Positions 25,831 to 35,495 are shown, counted from the stretch's first letter. The stretch: 64,000 bases of DNA from Muribaculaceae bacterium (GCA_017427945.1 JAFRRT010000012.1:62001-126000), one strand, 5' to 3'. The notes: generated by a model from the letters alone, not told the origin. Translations and numbers: made by a program.

Positions 25831-27828
25831 ATGAAGAAAATGATTTTTGCCGTCATCACGACGGTGTTAGCTACAACAGCAATGGCACAAAACAACGACT
25901 TCAACTATAGTGTTGACCGTTTTGCCGACATTGAGGTGCTACGTTACCAAGTGCCCGGCTTTGAGGACTTGTCCCTCAAGCAAAAAGAGCTTGTCTATTA
26001 CCTCACCGAGGCAGCCCTCAACGGCCGTGACATCCTCTTTGACCAGAACGGCAAATACAACCTGATGGTACGCCAAACACTTGAGGACATCTATCGTAAC
26101 TTCAAGGGCGACAAGAACAGCAAGGACTATCAGGCTTTCCTTAAGTATCTGAAGCAGGTATGGTTCGGCAATGGTATCCATCACCACTATTCGATGGACA
26201 AGTTCACACCTGAGTTCTCCAAGGACTTCTTTGACAAGCAGTTCAACGCTCTGCCCGATGCCAAGAAGCGTGCCGACGACAAAAAAATCCTGGACCGTGT
26301 CATCTTTGACCCCACGTTCATGGCAAAGCGCGTCAATCAAGCAGACGGCGAGGACCTCATCCTCACCTCGGCCTGCAACATGTATGAGGGCGTGACGCAG
26401 CAGGAAGTCGAGGACTTCTACAACAACCTCAAGGACACCACTGACCTGACACCCATCTCGTGGGGACTTAACTGCAAGGTGGTAAAGAAGAACGGCAGGA
26501 TTGTTGAGGAGCCTTACAAGGTGGGAGGACTGTACAGCAAGGCCATTGAGAAGATTGTCTATTGGCTGCAAAAGGCTGCCACTGTTGCCGAGAACGACGG
26601 CCAGCGTGCCTACATCAATGAACTTATCAAGTTCTACCAGACCGGTAGCCTCAAGACCTTTGACGACTATAGCATCCTGTGGGCCGAGGAGACAAAGAGC
26701 CAGGTGGACTTCATCAACGGCTTCATTGAGAGTTACGGTGACCCCCTGGGCATGACCGGCTCTTGGGAGGGAATGGTCAACTTCAAGGATATGGCCGCTT
26801 CCCGCCGCTCCAAACTCATCAGCGAGAATGCACAGTACTTCGAGAGCAATTCGCCTGTAGACAACCGCTTCAAGAAGAAAAACGTGAAGGGCGTGAGCGC
26901 CAAGGTCATCACCGCTGCCATCTTGGCAGGTGACAGCTATCCCTCGACGCCCATTGGTATTAACCTGCCCAACAGCAACTGGATTCGCGCCCAGCACGGT
27001 TCCAAGTCGGTCAGCATCGACAATATCACCGATGCCTACAACAAGGTGGCTGCCGGAACCGGTTTCAACGAGGAGTTTGCCTACAGCAACGTTGAGGTCG
27101 AACTGATGAAAAAGTATCTGGATCTTGCCGATGCTTTGCACACCGACCTGCACGAGTGTCTGGGACACGCTTCGGGACAATTGCTGCCCGGTGTTGACCA
27201 GGATGCCCTCAAGGCCCACGGCTCCACGCTCGAGGAGGCCCGCGCCGACCTGTTTGCCCTGTATTACCTTGCCGATCCCAAGCTGATTGAGCTGGGCATC
27301 TTCACCGACAAGGATACCTACAAGGCCGAATACTACAAGTACATCATGAACGGCCTGATGACCCAGCTCACGCGCATCGAGCCGGGCAAGGACATAGAGG
27401 AGGCACACATGCGCAACCGCAAACTCATCAGCGAATGGTGCTACCAAAAGGGACTCAAAGACAACGTCATCGAGTATGTTAAGCGCAACGGCAAGACCTA
27501 CATCCGCGTGAACGATTACCTGAAGCTTCGTGACCTGTTTGGCGAACTGCTCGCCGAGATTCAGCGCATCAAGAGCGAGGGTGACTATGAGGCAGGACGC
27601 CAACTCGTCGAGACCTACGGTGTGAAGGTTGATCCCACCATCCATCAGGAAGTGCTTAAGCGTTACGAGGGCCTGAACATTGCTCCCTACAAGGGCTTTG
27701 TCAATCCCATCTACACCCCGGTCTATGACAAGAACGGCAAACTCACCGACGTAAAGATTTCTTACACCGAGGGCTACATCGACCAGATGCTCCGCTACGG
27801 TCAAGACTACTCTCCCCTCACCCACTGA
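25831..27828 (+). CDS. Dipeptidyl peptidase III (M49), secreted
   Basis: A 665-residue zinc exopeptidase that removes dipeptides from peptide N-termini. The zinc site HECLGH is at residues 441-446, matching the M49 HExxGH pattern and the Cys-containing form known from Bacteroides. EEARAD at 468-473 supplies the third zinc ligand. A signal peptide (MKKMIFAVITTVLATTAMAQ) puts it in the periplasm. It ends the dxr run and is followed by a strong terminator. With the tricorn protease it suggests periplasmic peptide breakdown as a nutrient route. Confidence 0.95.
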   Translation: MKKMIFAVITTVLATTAMAQNNDFNYSVDRFADIEVLRYQVPGFEDLSLKQKELVYYLTEAALNGRDILFDQNGKYNLMVRQTLEDIYRNFKGDKNSKDYQAFLKYLKQVWFGNGIHHHYSMDKFTPEFSKDFFDKQFNALPDAKKRADDKKILDRVIFDPTFMAKRVNQADGEDLILTSACNMYEGVTQQEVEDFYNNLKDTTDLTPISWGLNCKVVKKNGRIVEEPYKVGGLYSKAIEKIVYWLQKAATVAENDGQRAYINELIKFYQTGSLKTFDDYSILWAEETKSQVDFINGFIESYGDPLGMTGSWEGMVNFKDMAASRRSKLISENAQYFESNSPVDNRFKKKNVKGVSAKVITAAILAGDSYPSTPIGINLPNSNWIRAQHGSKSVSIDNITDAYNKVAAGTGFNEEFAYSNVEVELMKKYLDLADALHTDLHECLGHASGQLLPGVDQDALKAHGSTLEEARADLFALYYLADPKLIELGIFTDKDTYKAEYYKYIMNGLMTQLTRIEPGKDIEEAHMRNRKLISEWCYQKGLKDNVIEYVKRNGKTYIRVNDYLKLRDLFGELLAEIQRIKSEGDYEAGRQLVETYGVKVDPTIHQEVLKRYEGLNIAPYKGFVNPIYTPVYDKNGKLTDVKISYTEGYIDQMLRYGQDYSPLTH

Positions 27829-27884
27829 TTCAACCGAGCAACCGCTCAATGAATCAAGTTTAGGCTGAGAGAAAGACAATACCT

Positions 27885-27918
27885 GACGAGGGTTCCCATT
27901 GTATTGGGAGCCCTCGTC
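27885..27918 (+). terminator. Terminator after the dxr-to-DPP III run
   Basis: GACGAGGGTTCCCA pairs with TGGGAGCCCTCGTC around a 6-base loop; the T-tract after it is short (ACTTTAT). Confidence 0.7.
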
Positions 27919-27965
27919 ACTTTATAAGACTATTACATAAACACAGCAGATTATTTGCAAATTTC

Positions 27966-27996
27966 TTGCTTATTACGTCATCTTGTATTAATTTTG
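27966..27996 (+). promoter_or_regulatory. Promoter of the toxin-antitoxin operon
   Basis: TTG at 27966-27968, 20 bp, then TAATTTTG at 27989-27996, 31 bp before the antitoxin start. Confidence 0.75.
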
Positions 27997-28003
27997 CAGT
28001 CAT

Positions 28004-28018
28004 AATAATTTAATTATT
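28004..28018. promoter_or_regulatory. Candidate operator of the toxin-antitoxin operon
   Basis: AATAATT-T-AATTATT is a perfect 7 bp inverted repeat just after the predicted transcription start, a suitable autoregulatory site for a ribbon-helix-helix antitoxin. Confidence 0.5.
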
Positions 28019-28027
28019 GTTGTAATT

Positions 28028-28393
28028 ATGCCACAAGTATCAATGACAGTCCGTATGGACTCCAAACTCAAAGCAATGTTTGATGAGTTATGCGCTCAGT
28101 TTGGCATGAGCGCCAATACGGCTATGAATATCTTTGCCAAGGCCGTAGTGAGAACTCGCAGCATACCATTTGAATTAAAGCTGGAGCAAGAGGGAAGTAC
28201 TTTGCCATCGTTCGACGAATCAGCAGAAACCCACCGAAACGTAACCACGCAAGATGACGCTTTGATGACAAGAGATGAACTTGAAGAAAAAATCAAACGA
28301 GGTGAACAAGCTTATAAATTAGGGTTATGCGGTGAAATGATGGTAAATGAAGACCTTACAGAATACCTCAAACGTCGTGGCTATGATGTATAA
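28028..28393 (+). CDS. RelB/DinJ-family antitoxin
   Basis: 121 residues. The N-terminal 50 (VSMTVRMDSKLKAMFDELCA, GMSANTAMNIFAKAVV) match the ribbon-helix-helix domain of RelB/DinJ antitoxins, which bind DNA and repress their own operon. The C-terminal half should wrap the toxin. It is longer than typical DinJ (86). The toxin start overlaps its last codons, the normal arrangement for translational coupling. The codon usage is more AT-rich than the neighbouring genes, a mild sign of acquisition. Confidence 0.88.
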   Translation: MPQVSMTVRMDSKLKAMFDELCAQFGMSANTAMNIFAKAVVRTRSIPFELKLEQEGSTLPSFDESAETHRNVTTQDDALMTRDELEEKIKRGEQAYKLGLCGEMMVNEDLTEYLKRRGYDV

Positions 28394-28658
28394 GGTTATC
28401 ATTACGCCTGAAGCCGAAAGAGACATACTGAAATTGGCAAAGACGGAGCCAAAAACATTCTTGAAAGTCCAAAATTTACTTAATGAATTAAAAAAGCATC
28501 CAAAAACCGGAACTGGTCACCCAGAACCACTGAAAGGGTTTTCAGATAACCGATGGAGCCGTCGAATTTCTAAAAAGCATCGTCTCTTCTATGGCATTTA
28601 TGATACAGAAATAGTAGTGCTCGTTTTTTCAAGTTATGGCCATTATAGTGACAAATGA
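28383..28658 (+). CDS. YoeB/Txe-family mRNA interferase toxin
   Basis: About 91 residues from 28383 (a second ATG follows at 28386). The sequence HPEPLKG, WSRRISKKHRLFY and the C-terminal GHYSDK match YoeB, including the catalytic-type Glu, Arg, His and Tyr. The family cuts mRNA in the ribosomal A site. The gene overlaps the antitoxin by about 11 bp. An in-frame extension to 28347 lies inside the antitoxin and is not needed. Only 4 bp separate its stop from the next start, which places a secreted protein under the same promoter. Confidence 0.9.
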   Translation: MMYKVIITPEAERDILKLAKTEPKTFLKVQNLLNELKKHPKTGTGHPEPLKGFSDNRWSRRISKKHRLFYGIYDTEIVVLVFSSYGHYSDK

Positions 28659-28662
28659 CAAA

Positions 28663-31239
28663 ATGAAGAAGATAATAATAGTAATGATGGTGGTTGCTTT
28701 TGTCGGAATGATTAAAGCGGCTACGATTGAGGAGTTAAGGACGCCTGATGTGGCTGGTCTGAATGTAAACCAGCAGGAACTTGAAGCATTGCAGTTCCTG
28801 TATGCCTACATGCCGCTGGCAGATGTAACCGACTATACGGTTCAGTTCCACCTGGAGAACGTGCGCGCCACGTTTGCCGCCCGAGAGCAGATGCCGTGGG
28901 GCAAGAAGGTGCCTGAACTGCTGTTCAAACACTTCGTGTTGCCGCTGCGTGTCAACAACGAGGCGCTTGATATGTTCCGCCCCACGTACTTTAATGAACT
29001 GAAAGCACGTGTGGAAGGCATGAGCATGGAAGAGGCTATCCTGGAAGTCAACCACTGGTGCCACGAGCATGTGACCTATCAACCCAGCGATGCACGCACC
29101 TTGTCGCCTATGGCGTGCATGAAAACCGCTATCGGCCGCTGCGGCGAGGAATCGACGTTCACCGTTGCCGCTTTAAGGGCGGTTGGCATCCCTGCCCGCC
29201 AAGTCTATACGCCGCGATGGGCGCACACCGATGACAACCATGCCTGGGTCGAGGCCTGGGCCGACGGCAAATGGCACTTCCTGGGAGCCTGCGAGCCCGA
29301 GGCTGTGCTTGACCTCGCGTGGTTCAATGCGCCGGCATCGCGGGCATTGCTCACCCACACCCGCGCCTTTGGCGACTATTACGGCCCTGAAGAGGTGATG
29401 ACGCGGACCCGCAACTTCACTGAAATCAACCTCATCGGCAACTATGCCGCTACCGCAAAGGCCCAGGTGCAGGTGCTTGACAAAGCCGGCAATCCCGTTA
29501 AGGGTGCCAAAGTGGAGTTCCGCATCTATAACTATGCTGAGTTCTACCCTGCCGCCACCAAATTTACCGACAGCAAAGGCATGGCTTCACTCACTGCTGG
29601 CAAGGGTGACATGCTCGTGTGGGCCAGTAAGGACGGCTGGTATGGGTATCGCAAGGTGTCCTTCGGCAAGGACAGCAAAGTAGATGTTATGCTCAACAAG
29701 AGCAACAGCCTCAAGAACGGTCCTACCTATGAGACATTTGACATTGTTCCACCCCCTGAAAAAGCCTATGTGCCCAAGGTAACGCCCGAAATGGCAGCCG
29801 CCAACAAAGCGCGTTTTGCCAGAGAAGATTCCATTCGCAAGGCTTATGAGGCTGATGCTTTTCTTCCTGCCGAGAAAATCCAATCCACACTCAATCCCAG
29901 AGCAGCCGATGTGTTGATCAAGGCCCGTAGTAACTGGGAAACTGTACTCGAATTTATCAAGAATCACGGTGAAGATTTGGACCGTGTTTGGGGAATCCTC
30001 CATGGGCTGAACGACAAAGACATGCGCGATGTCACTATGCCCATTCTCGAGGATGCCTTCAATGCCCGCTGCAACCAACTGTCGCAACGTGTGGAATACG
30101 AGATGATTACATCACCTTTCAAATGCAAGTTGCAGGACGCCTTCGACGCTGCCACAGTCGAAAGCTACCGTAAGGACCCCACCCTGCTTGTGGCTTGGGT
30201 GAAAGAAAACATCACGTTGAAGCCCGAGGAGAACGCGCTCCATATTGCACAGACCCCGATGGGCGTATGGAATTCCCGCGTCTCGGATGAGCGGGGCCGT
30301 GACATCTTCTTTGTCGATTTGGCACGCTCACTTGACATCGAGTCGCGCAAGGATCCGGTCACCGGCAAGGTGCAGTACCGCCTCGAGAGCGAGTGGAAAG
30401 ACGTGGACTTTGGCGCTGCACAACAGCAGAATGCCCAAACCGGCACGCTAAAGTTGCGCTACACCCCCACCCCGAATCTTGATGATCCCAAATACTACAA
30501 CCACTTTACGCTGTCGCGCATCTTAGACGACGGAACGACGCAGCTCCTGACTTATGACGAGGGCGACTCGGGTCTGGAAGACCGCTCATCGTGGAGTAAC
30601 ACGTTCCAGAACGGCACCACGCTGGATGCAGGCACCTACATGCTCACCACGGGCACGCGTGCTGCCAGCGGCAAAGTCCTTGCCGCCAACCGCATCTTCA
30701 AAGTGCTGCCGGGCCAGACCACGACCATCAACCTGACCATGCGTCAGAGCGATGACATTGTGGCAGTTATCGGCAACTTCAATTCCGAAAGCAAGTTCAC
30801 ACTGCTTGACAGCGAGTTGAAACCTGTTAATGGCGATGCTGTGACCATCCTGTCTCAAACGGGACGTGGCTACTTCATCGTGGGCGTGCTTGGCGTGGGC
30901 CAGGAGCCTACCAACCATGCCATGCGCGATATCGCCAAGATGAGCGCAGCGCTCGACAAGTGGGGCCGTCCTATGATGCTGCTGTTTGAAAGTCCAGACG
31001 ACGCACAGAAATACCGCCAGGAGAACTTCGGCACACTGCCACGCAACATCATCTATGGCATCGACAATGACGGCAGCATACGCCAGCAGATTGTGCAGCA
31101 GATGAAACTGCAGAATGAGACGCAACTGCCCATTTTCATCATTGCCGACACATTCAACCGCGTGGTATTCTGCTCACAAGGTTACACCATAGGCCTGGGA
31201 GAGCAACTCACTAAGGTTATCAACAACCTCGATAAATAA
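28663..31239 (+). CDS. Secreted transglutaminase-like protein with thioredoxin-fold C-terminus
   Basis: 858 residues from the ATG at 28663, chosen because it opens a signal peptide (MKKIIIVMMVVAFVGMIKA). A transglutaminase-like cysteine-protease domain (about 110-230) has Cys160 in GRCGEES and His193 in NHAWVEAW. A carboxypeptidase-regulatory-type beta domain (about 260-340) follows. The last 150 residues look like a thioredoxin-like fold (GYFIVGVLGVGQ, MMLLFESPDDAQKY) but have no CxxC. Bacteroidales encode many such proteins; the substrate is unknown. It lies 4 bp after the toxin gene, with no promoter of its own visible. Confidence 0.82.
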   Translation: MKKIIIVMMVVAFVGMIKAATIEELRTPDVAGLNVNQQELEALQFLYAYMPLADVTDYTVQFHLENVRATFAAREQMPWGKKVPELLFKHFVLPLRVNNEALDMFRPTYFNELKARVEGMSMEEAILEVNHWCHEHVTYQPSDARTLSPMACMKTAIGRCGEESTFTVAALRAVGIPARQVYTPRWAHTDDNHAWVEAWADGKWHFLGACEPEAVLDLAWFNAPASRALLTHTRAFGDYYGPEEVMTRTRNFTEINLIGNYAATAKAQVQVLDKAGNPVKGAKVEFRIYNYAEFYPAATKFTDSKGMASLTAGKGDMLVWASKDGWYGYRKVSFGKDSKVDVMLNKSNSLKNGPTYETFDIVPPPEKAYVPKVTPEMAAANKARFAREDSIRKAYEADAFLPAEKIQSTLNPRAADVLIKARSNWETVLEFIKNHGEDLDRVWGILHGLNDKDMRDVTMPILEDAFNARCNQLSQRVEYEMITSPFKCKLQDAFDAATVESYRKDPTLLVAWVKENITLKPEENALHIAQTPMGVWNSRVSDERGRDIFFVDLARSLDIESRKDPVTGKVQYRLESEWKDVDFGAAQQQNAQTGTLKLRYTPTPNLDDPKYYNHFTLSRILDDGTTQLLTYDEGDSGLEDRSSWSNTFQNGTTLDAGTYMLTTGTRAASGKVLAANRIFKVLPGQTTTINLTMRQSDDIVAVIGNFNSESKFTLLDSELKPVNGDAVTILSQTGRGYFIVGVLGVGQEPTNHAMRDIAKMSAALDKWGRPMMLLFESPDDAQKYRQENFGTLPRNIIYGIDNDGSIRQQIVQQMKLQNETQLPIFIIADTFNRVVFCSQGYTIGLGEQLTKVINNLDK

Positions 31240-31449
31240 ATCAAGTGGTGTTTTTCAACTCCTCCCCTATATTAGGGGAGGTGGCGCGAAGCGCCGGAGG
31301 AGTATGATAACGCCAACATAAACTCGCATCATGTAGCATCAACGCCCCCGCCCTGAAGGGCACCCCCTCTTATCTAAGAGTGGGAGTTGCTGACGCAATG
31401 ATTATCAGTAAACAAATAATATCGAATATGATAAATAAATCAAGTGGTG
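31231..31449. repeat. 20 bp direct repeat flanking a MITE-like insertion
   Basis: An identical 20 bp block occurs at 31231-31250 and 31430-31449 (offset 199). The first copy includes the last two codons and stop of the transglutaminase-like gene; the second runs into the terminator hairpin. This looks like a duplicated gene end separated by inserted DNA. Confidence 0.65.
31257..31388. mobile_element. MITE-like palindromic element, 132 bp, no coding capacity
   Basis: The arms 31257-31303 and 31343-31388 are imperfect inverted copies, both with AACTCC at the outer end followed by G/C blocks. The left arm alone folds into a cloverleaf: ACTCCT/AGGAGT enclosing CCCCT/AGGGG and GGCGC-GAA-GCGCC. 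No ORF. It resembles small non-autonomous elements of Bacteroidetes; no transposase in the window. Confidence 0.55.
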
Positions 31450-31471
31450 AAGCTGATTGCTTCACCACTTG
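31441..31471. terminator. Bidirectional terminator between transglutaminase-like gene and trxA
   Basis: CAAGTGGTGAAGC and GCTTCACCACTTG form a perfect 13 bp stem around TGATT, between convergent genes. Confidence 0.8.
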
Positions 31472-31496
31472 AAATTTAAAGTTAAGAGTTCAGTGT

Positions 31497-31811
31497 TTAG
31501 AGAAGGGCGTCAACCTTGGCGGCAAGAGCGTCGCGGGTAATGGTACCCACGTGCTTGTCCACCATCTGTCCGTCCTTGAAGAACAGCAGAGTGGGAATGT
31601 TGCGGATGCCATATTCCACACTCAACTCGTCACCATCGTCAACATCGTACTTGCCAATGATGGCACGGCCCTCATAGGCGGTTGCCAGTTCCTCTACGAT
31701 GGGAGCGATGCTGCGGCAGGGACCGCACCAAGGAGCCCAAAAGTCAATCACAACGGGTTTTCCCGATTCCAATAACTCTTTGTAGTTAGCGTCGTTAATT
31801 ACAGTAGCCAT
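31497..31811 (-). CDS. trxA: Thioredoxin
   Basis: A 104-residue thioredoxin with the redox site WCGPC at residues 28-32, the cis-Pro segment RNIPTLLFF and a full-length fold. It reduces protein disulfides in the cytoplasm and has no signal peptide. It lies 69 bp after dnaE on the same strand. TGTATTTG near the end of dnaE is a weak -7 candidate, so it may also have its own promoter. Confidence 0.96.
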   Translation of the reverse strand: MATVINDANYKELLESGKPVVIDFWAPWCGPCRSIAPIVEELATAYEGRAIIGKYDVDDGDELSVEYGIRNIPTLLFFKDGQMVDKHVGTITRDALAAKVDALL

Positions 31812-31880
31812 TTCTTTTTTCTTGTTTAATGTAATAATATTGATATTTAACTATTTGTCAATTGCAAATACAATGCCATG

Positions 31881-34800
31881 TCACACACGGGCATTCACCT
31901 TGAACTTGACGCCCGCCTCTCTCAGCGACTCCAGCAAGCGCTTATCGACGGCGATGTGCTTCTTGGAACGCAGCATGACATAATTGCCGCTCATCTGATC
32001 CTTCATGCGGAAGTAGAGGTCACAGCAATTATCTCCATTGGCTCCAAGATTCTGTTTCAAGAAGTCAACGTTGGACAGGTCTCTGTCGTTCAAAGAGATG
32101 ACAAGGTTATTCACCATTTTGCCCTTGAGATTCTCAAGCAGGTCTATTGTGCGCACGTTGAAACGAGGCGGGTCGGTGTCGCGGTAGCCTTTTTCATAGG
32201 CGCCTCGCAACACGATGGCAAAACCTGGGATGCCAAACTTCTGGTAATCGACGAACTTGTTGCCGAAGAGCATACACTCAAACGAGCCCGAATAGTCCTC
32301 AATCTTCAAGATGCCAAATTGTCCGCCCTTTTTACCCGTGCGAATCTGGAAATCTACCACCAGGCCGCCCATGACGAGTTCCTGGTTGAGATCGTCTGCA
32401 TGGCTCTTTACCTCGGCCAACGGGGTATTGCAGCCATAGGTCACCTCCATGTAATAGGGGTCAAGCGGATGGGCTGAGAGGTACATGCCTACCAACTCGC
32501 GCTCACGATTCAGTCGCTCCAGCTGTGACCATGGCTCGGCTTGGGGAATGACGGGAGTGGCTACCTCCACGCCGCCCATTGCACCAAATAACGAGTTCTG
32601 CATTTCCTGCTGACTTGCCTGATAACGCTGGCCAAAGCGCATCAAAATCTCGCTGAAGGTCTCGTTACGGGGATTTACCTCAAAGAAATCTTCGCGTTTA
32701 ATCTCCTTGAAATCGTCGAACGCACCTGCCAGTGCCATCGACTCCAGGGCCTTGCGGTTGCAGGCGCCTGTGTTAATACGTTGCACGAAGTCGAAAATGT
32801 CCTTATAGGTGCCGTTCTTGTCGCGTTCCTCGACGATAGAGTCCACACAGCTCACGCCCACGCCCTTGATGCCAGCCAGTCCAAAGCGGATGCGGCCGTC
32901 CTTGGTAGCGCTAAAGTTGCGGTAACTCTCATTGATATTGGGTCCCAGCACCTCGATGCCCATGGCACGGCACTCATCCATATACTTGGAGAGCTTGTCC
33001 ACATCGTTGAGGTTGCTGCTCAGAACCGCTGCCATGTACTCGCTGGGATAGTTCGCCTTGAGATAAGCCGTCTGATAGGCCACCCAGCTGTAGCAAGTAG
33101 CATGTGACTTGTTGAAGGCATATTCGGCAAATCTCTTCCAGTCCTCCCAGATTTTTCCGAGCGTCTTTTTGTCATAGCCGTTTTTCTCGCCGCCTTCATA
33201 GAACAAGGCCTCGAGCTCTTCCATCTTCTTGATCTGCTTCTTACCCATCGCCTTGCGCAGTGTGTCGCTCTGGCCACGGGTAAAGCCTGCCAGCTGCCTT
33301 GAGAGCAGCATGACCTGCTCCTGATAGACGGTGATGCCGTAGGTCTCTTTCAAGTATTTCTCCATGCAGGGGATATCATACTCGATGGGCTCGACGCCAT
33401 GCTTGCGGTTGATAAACTGGGGAATATAGCTCATGGGGCCCGGTCGGTAGAGGGCATTCATGGCAATCAGGTCCTCAAAGCAGGTGGGATGCAGCTCAAT
33501 GAGATACTTCTGCATACCCGCCGACTCGAACTGGAACGTGCCCGCGGTTCTTCCCTTGCAGTACAGCTCATAGGTCTTGGGGTCATCAATGGGAATCTTC
33601 TCGATGTCGATTTCCACGCCATGATTGAGCTTGATGTTGGCTATGGCCTCCTTGATGATGGAGAGGTTTTTCAACCCCAGGAAGTCCATCTTGATCAAAC
33701 CCGTATCCTCGATGACACCGCCCTCATACTGAGTGACGATGATTTTCTCGCCATCGCTGTCGGTAGCAGTGCTCACAGGCACCCAGTCGGTGATATCGTC
33801 ACGGCCGATGATAACGCCACAGGCGTGTACACCTGTGCTGCGCACACTGCCTTCCAACTTCTCGGCATAGCGGATGGTCTCGCCCACCCTGGGATCCACG
33901 TTGTCCAACTCATGACGGAACTCAGGGAAACACTCCAGACAGTTCTTAACGGTGATTTTGTACTTCTTTCCAGGCTCTTTTTCGGGCATTTCATTGGGCG
34001 TGGACGGGATGAATTTGGCGAGTCGGTTGCTCTCGGCCACCGACAGGTCCTCGACACGCGCAACATCCTTGATGGCGCTCTTGGCTGCCATCGTGCCATA
34101 GGTGACGATATGCGCCACTTTCTCGGCACCATATTTCTCGGTCACATAGTTCAGCACCGCCGCACGGCCGTCATCGTCAAAGTCTGTGTCGATATCAGGC
34201 AGCGAGATGCGGTCAGGATTCAGGAAACGCTCAAACAGCAGGTCATACTTCATCGGGTCAATCTTGGTGATACCCAAGCAGTAGGCTACTGCCGAGCCGG
34301 CTGCCGAGCCACGTCCGGGACCTACCGAGCACCCCAGTTTGGGCGCCATCCTGATGTAGTCCTGCACAATAAGGAAGTAGCCCGGGAATCCCATATTTTT
34401 GATGGTCTCCAATTCAAAGTCAAGGCGCTCGCGGTGCTCGTCATCGAGTTCGGGCCAGCGTTCCTTGGCGCCTTCATAGACCAGATAGCGCAGGTAGTCA
34501 TCCTCGTTGTCAAAGCCGTCGGGCAAGGGGAAATCTGGCAAGATAGGTGCATGGTTGATGCTGTAGAACTCCACCTTGTCAAGAATCTCGTTGGTGTTTT
34601 GCAGAGCCTCGGGGACATCGGCAAACACCTGGTTCATCTCGGCGGTGGTCTTGAACCATTCCTGCTTGCTGTAGAGCATCACGTTCTCGTCGGTCAGCTT
34701 CTTGCCTGTCGAGAGGCAGATGAGACGCTCATGGGCATCGGCATCCTCCTCATTGACGAAGTGGGAGTCGTTAGTGCACACTAGTTTGATGTCGAGTTCG

Positions 34801-35444
34801 TGGGCGAACTGTATCAAAGCGTCGTTTACCAGACACTGCTTCTCATAGGTCTCGTGGTTGGCACGAGGCACGGTCGCCTTGTGACGTTGCAGCTCCAAGT
34901 AGTAGTCGTCACCAAAGATGCTCTTGAACCATTGGATGGTCTCACGGGCCTGGTTCATCTGGCCGCCCATGATGAGTTGTGGCACTTCGCCACCCAGACA
35001 TGCCGAGCAGCAGATGATGCCTTCATGGTACTTCTCCAGCTCGCTGTGGTCGGTACGAGGGTGAGAATAGAAGCCCTCGGTCCAGGCATGGGAGACAATC
35101 TTAATCAGGTTTTTGTAACCCTGCAGGTTCTTGGCAAGTAGTATCAGGTGGTAGCCGATGTCTCGCTTGTCAAGATGCTCGTGACGGTCCTTGCGCGCCA
35201 CATAGACCTCGCAGCCAAAGATGGGTTTGAATTTCTCACCTTCGACCTTATTTTCGTTGAGTTTCGACACATAGTCATGAAACTCCTTGATGCCGTACAT
35301 GTTGCCATGATCGGTAATCGCCATGCCGCGCATTCCGTCGGCTATAGCCTTATCGACCAATGACTTGACAGGCGCCTCGCCATCAAGAATCGAATATTGT
35401 GAGTGCACATGCAAATGCACAAAAGGTATCAAATTTTCCTCCAT
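31881..35444 (-). CDS. dnaE: DNA polymerase III alpha subunit
   Basis: 1187 residues when started at MEENLIPFVHLHVHSQYS; an upstream ATG at 35498 is not supported by the promoter position. The PHP domain begins with HLHVHSQYS and VDKAIADGMRGMAITDHGN. The polymerase core shows GPGRGSAAGSAVAYCLGIT and LPDIDTDFDDDGR (two catalytic Asp). A fingers segment, a helix-hairpin-helix and an OB domain (ELVMGGLVVDFQIRTGKKGG) follow. This is the main replicative polymerase (DnaE1 type, with separate proofreading). The long plus-strand frames over it are shadows. Confidence 0.97.
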   Translation of the reverse strand: MEENLIPFVHLHVHSQYSILDGEAPVKSLVDKAIADGMRGMAITDHGNMYGIKEFHDYVSKLNENKVEGEKFKPIFGCEVYVARKDRHEHLDKRDIGYHLILLAKNLQGYKNLIKIVSHAWTEGFYSHPRTDHSELEKYHEGIICCSACLGGEVPQLIMGGQMNQARETIQWFKSIFGDDYYLELQRHKATVPRANHETYEKQCLVNDALIQFAHELDIKLVCTNDSHFVNEEDADAHERLICLSTGKKLTDENVMLYSKQEWFKTTAEMNQVFADVPEALQNTNEILDKVEFYSINHAPILPDFPLPDGFDNEDDYLRYLVYEGAKERWPELDDEHRERLDFELETIKNMGFPGYFLIVQDYIRMAPKLGCSVGPGRGSAAGSAVAYCLGITKIDPMKYDLLFERFLNPDRISLPDIDTDFDDDGRAAVLNYVTEKYGAEKVAHIVTYGTMAAKSAIKDVARVEDLSVAESNRLAKFIPSTPNEMPEKEPGKKYKITVKNCLECFPEFRHELDNVDPRVGETIRYAEKLEGSVRSTGVHACGVIIGRDDITDWVPVSTATDSDGEKIIVTQYEGGVIEDTGLIKMDFLGLKNLSIIKEAIANIKLNHGVEIDIEKIPIDDPKTYELYCKGRTAGTFQFESAGMQKYLIELHPTCFEDLIAMNALYRPGPMSYIPQFINRKHGVEPIEYDIPCMEKYLKETYGITVYQEQVMLLSRQLAGFTRGQSDTLRKAMGKKQIKKMEELEALFYEGGEKNGYDKKTLGKIWEDWKRFAEYAFNKSHATCYSWVAYQTAYLKANYPSEYMAAVLSSNLNDVDKLSKYMDECRAMGIEVLGPNINESYRNFSATKDGRIRFGLAGIKGVGVSCVDSIVEERDKNGTYKDIFDFVQRINTGACNRKALESMALAGAFDDFKEIKREDFFEVNPRNETFSEILMRFGQRYQASQQEMQNSLFGAMGGVEVATPVIPQAEPWSQLERLNRERELVGMYLSAHPLDPYYMEVTYGCNTPLAEVKSHADDLNQELVMGGLVVDFQIRTGKKGGQFGILKIEDYSGSFECMLFGNKFVDYQKFGIPGFAIVLRGAYEKGYRDTDPPRFNVRTIDLLENLKGKMVNNLVISLNDRDLSNVDFLKQNLGANGDNCCDLYFRMKDQMSGNYVMLRSKKHIAVDKRLLESLREAGVKFKVNARV

Positions 35445-35495
35445 TGATATTTTATAGATTGCAGTTTGTAAAATTACAACCAATTTCCCAACTGC

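Noticed and set aside
25939..27879. A 646-codon open frame antisense to dipeptidyl peptidase III
   Set aside because: It mirrors a real M49 gene codon for codon; its product has no domain and the frame arises from third-position GC bias.
28636..28662. Earlier start for the transglutaminase-like protein
   Set aside because: It would overlap the toxin gene and place nine residues before a clean signal peptide.
33399..34784. A 461-codon plus-strand frame inside dnaE
   Set aside because: It lies wholly within a conserved replicative polymerase gene and has no recognisable features.
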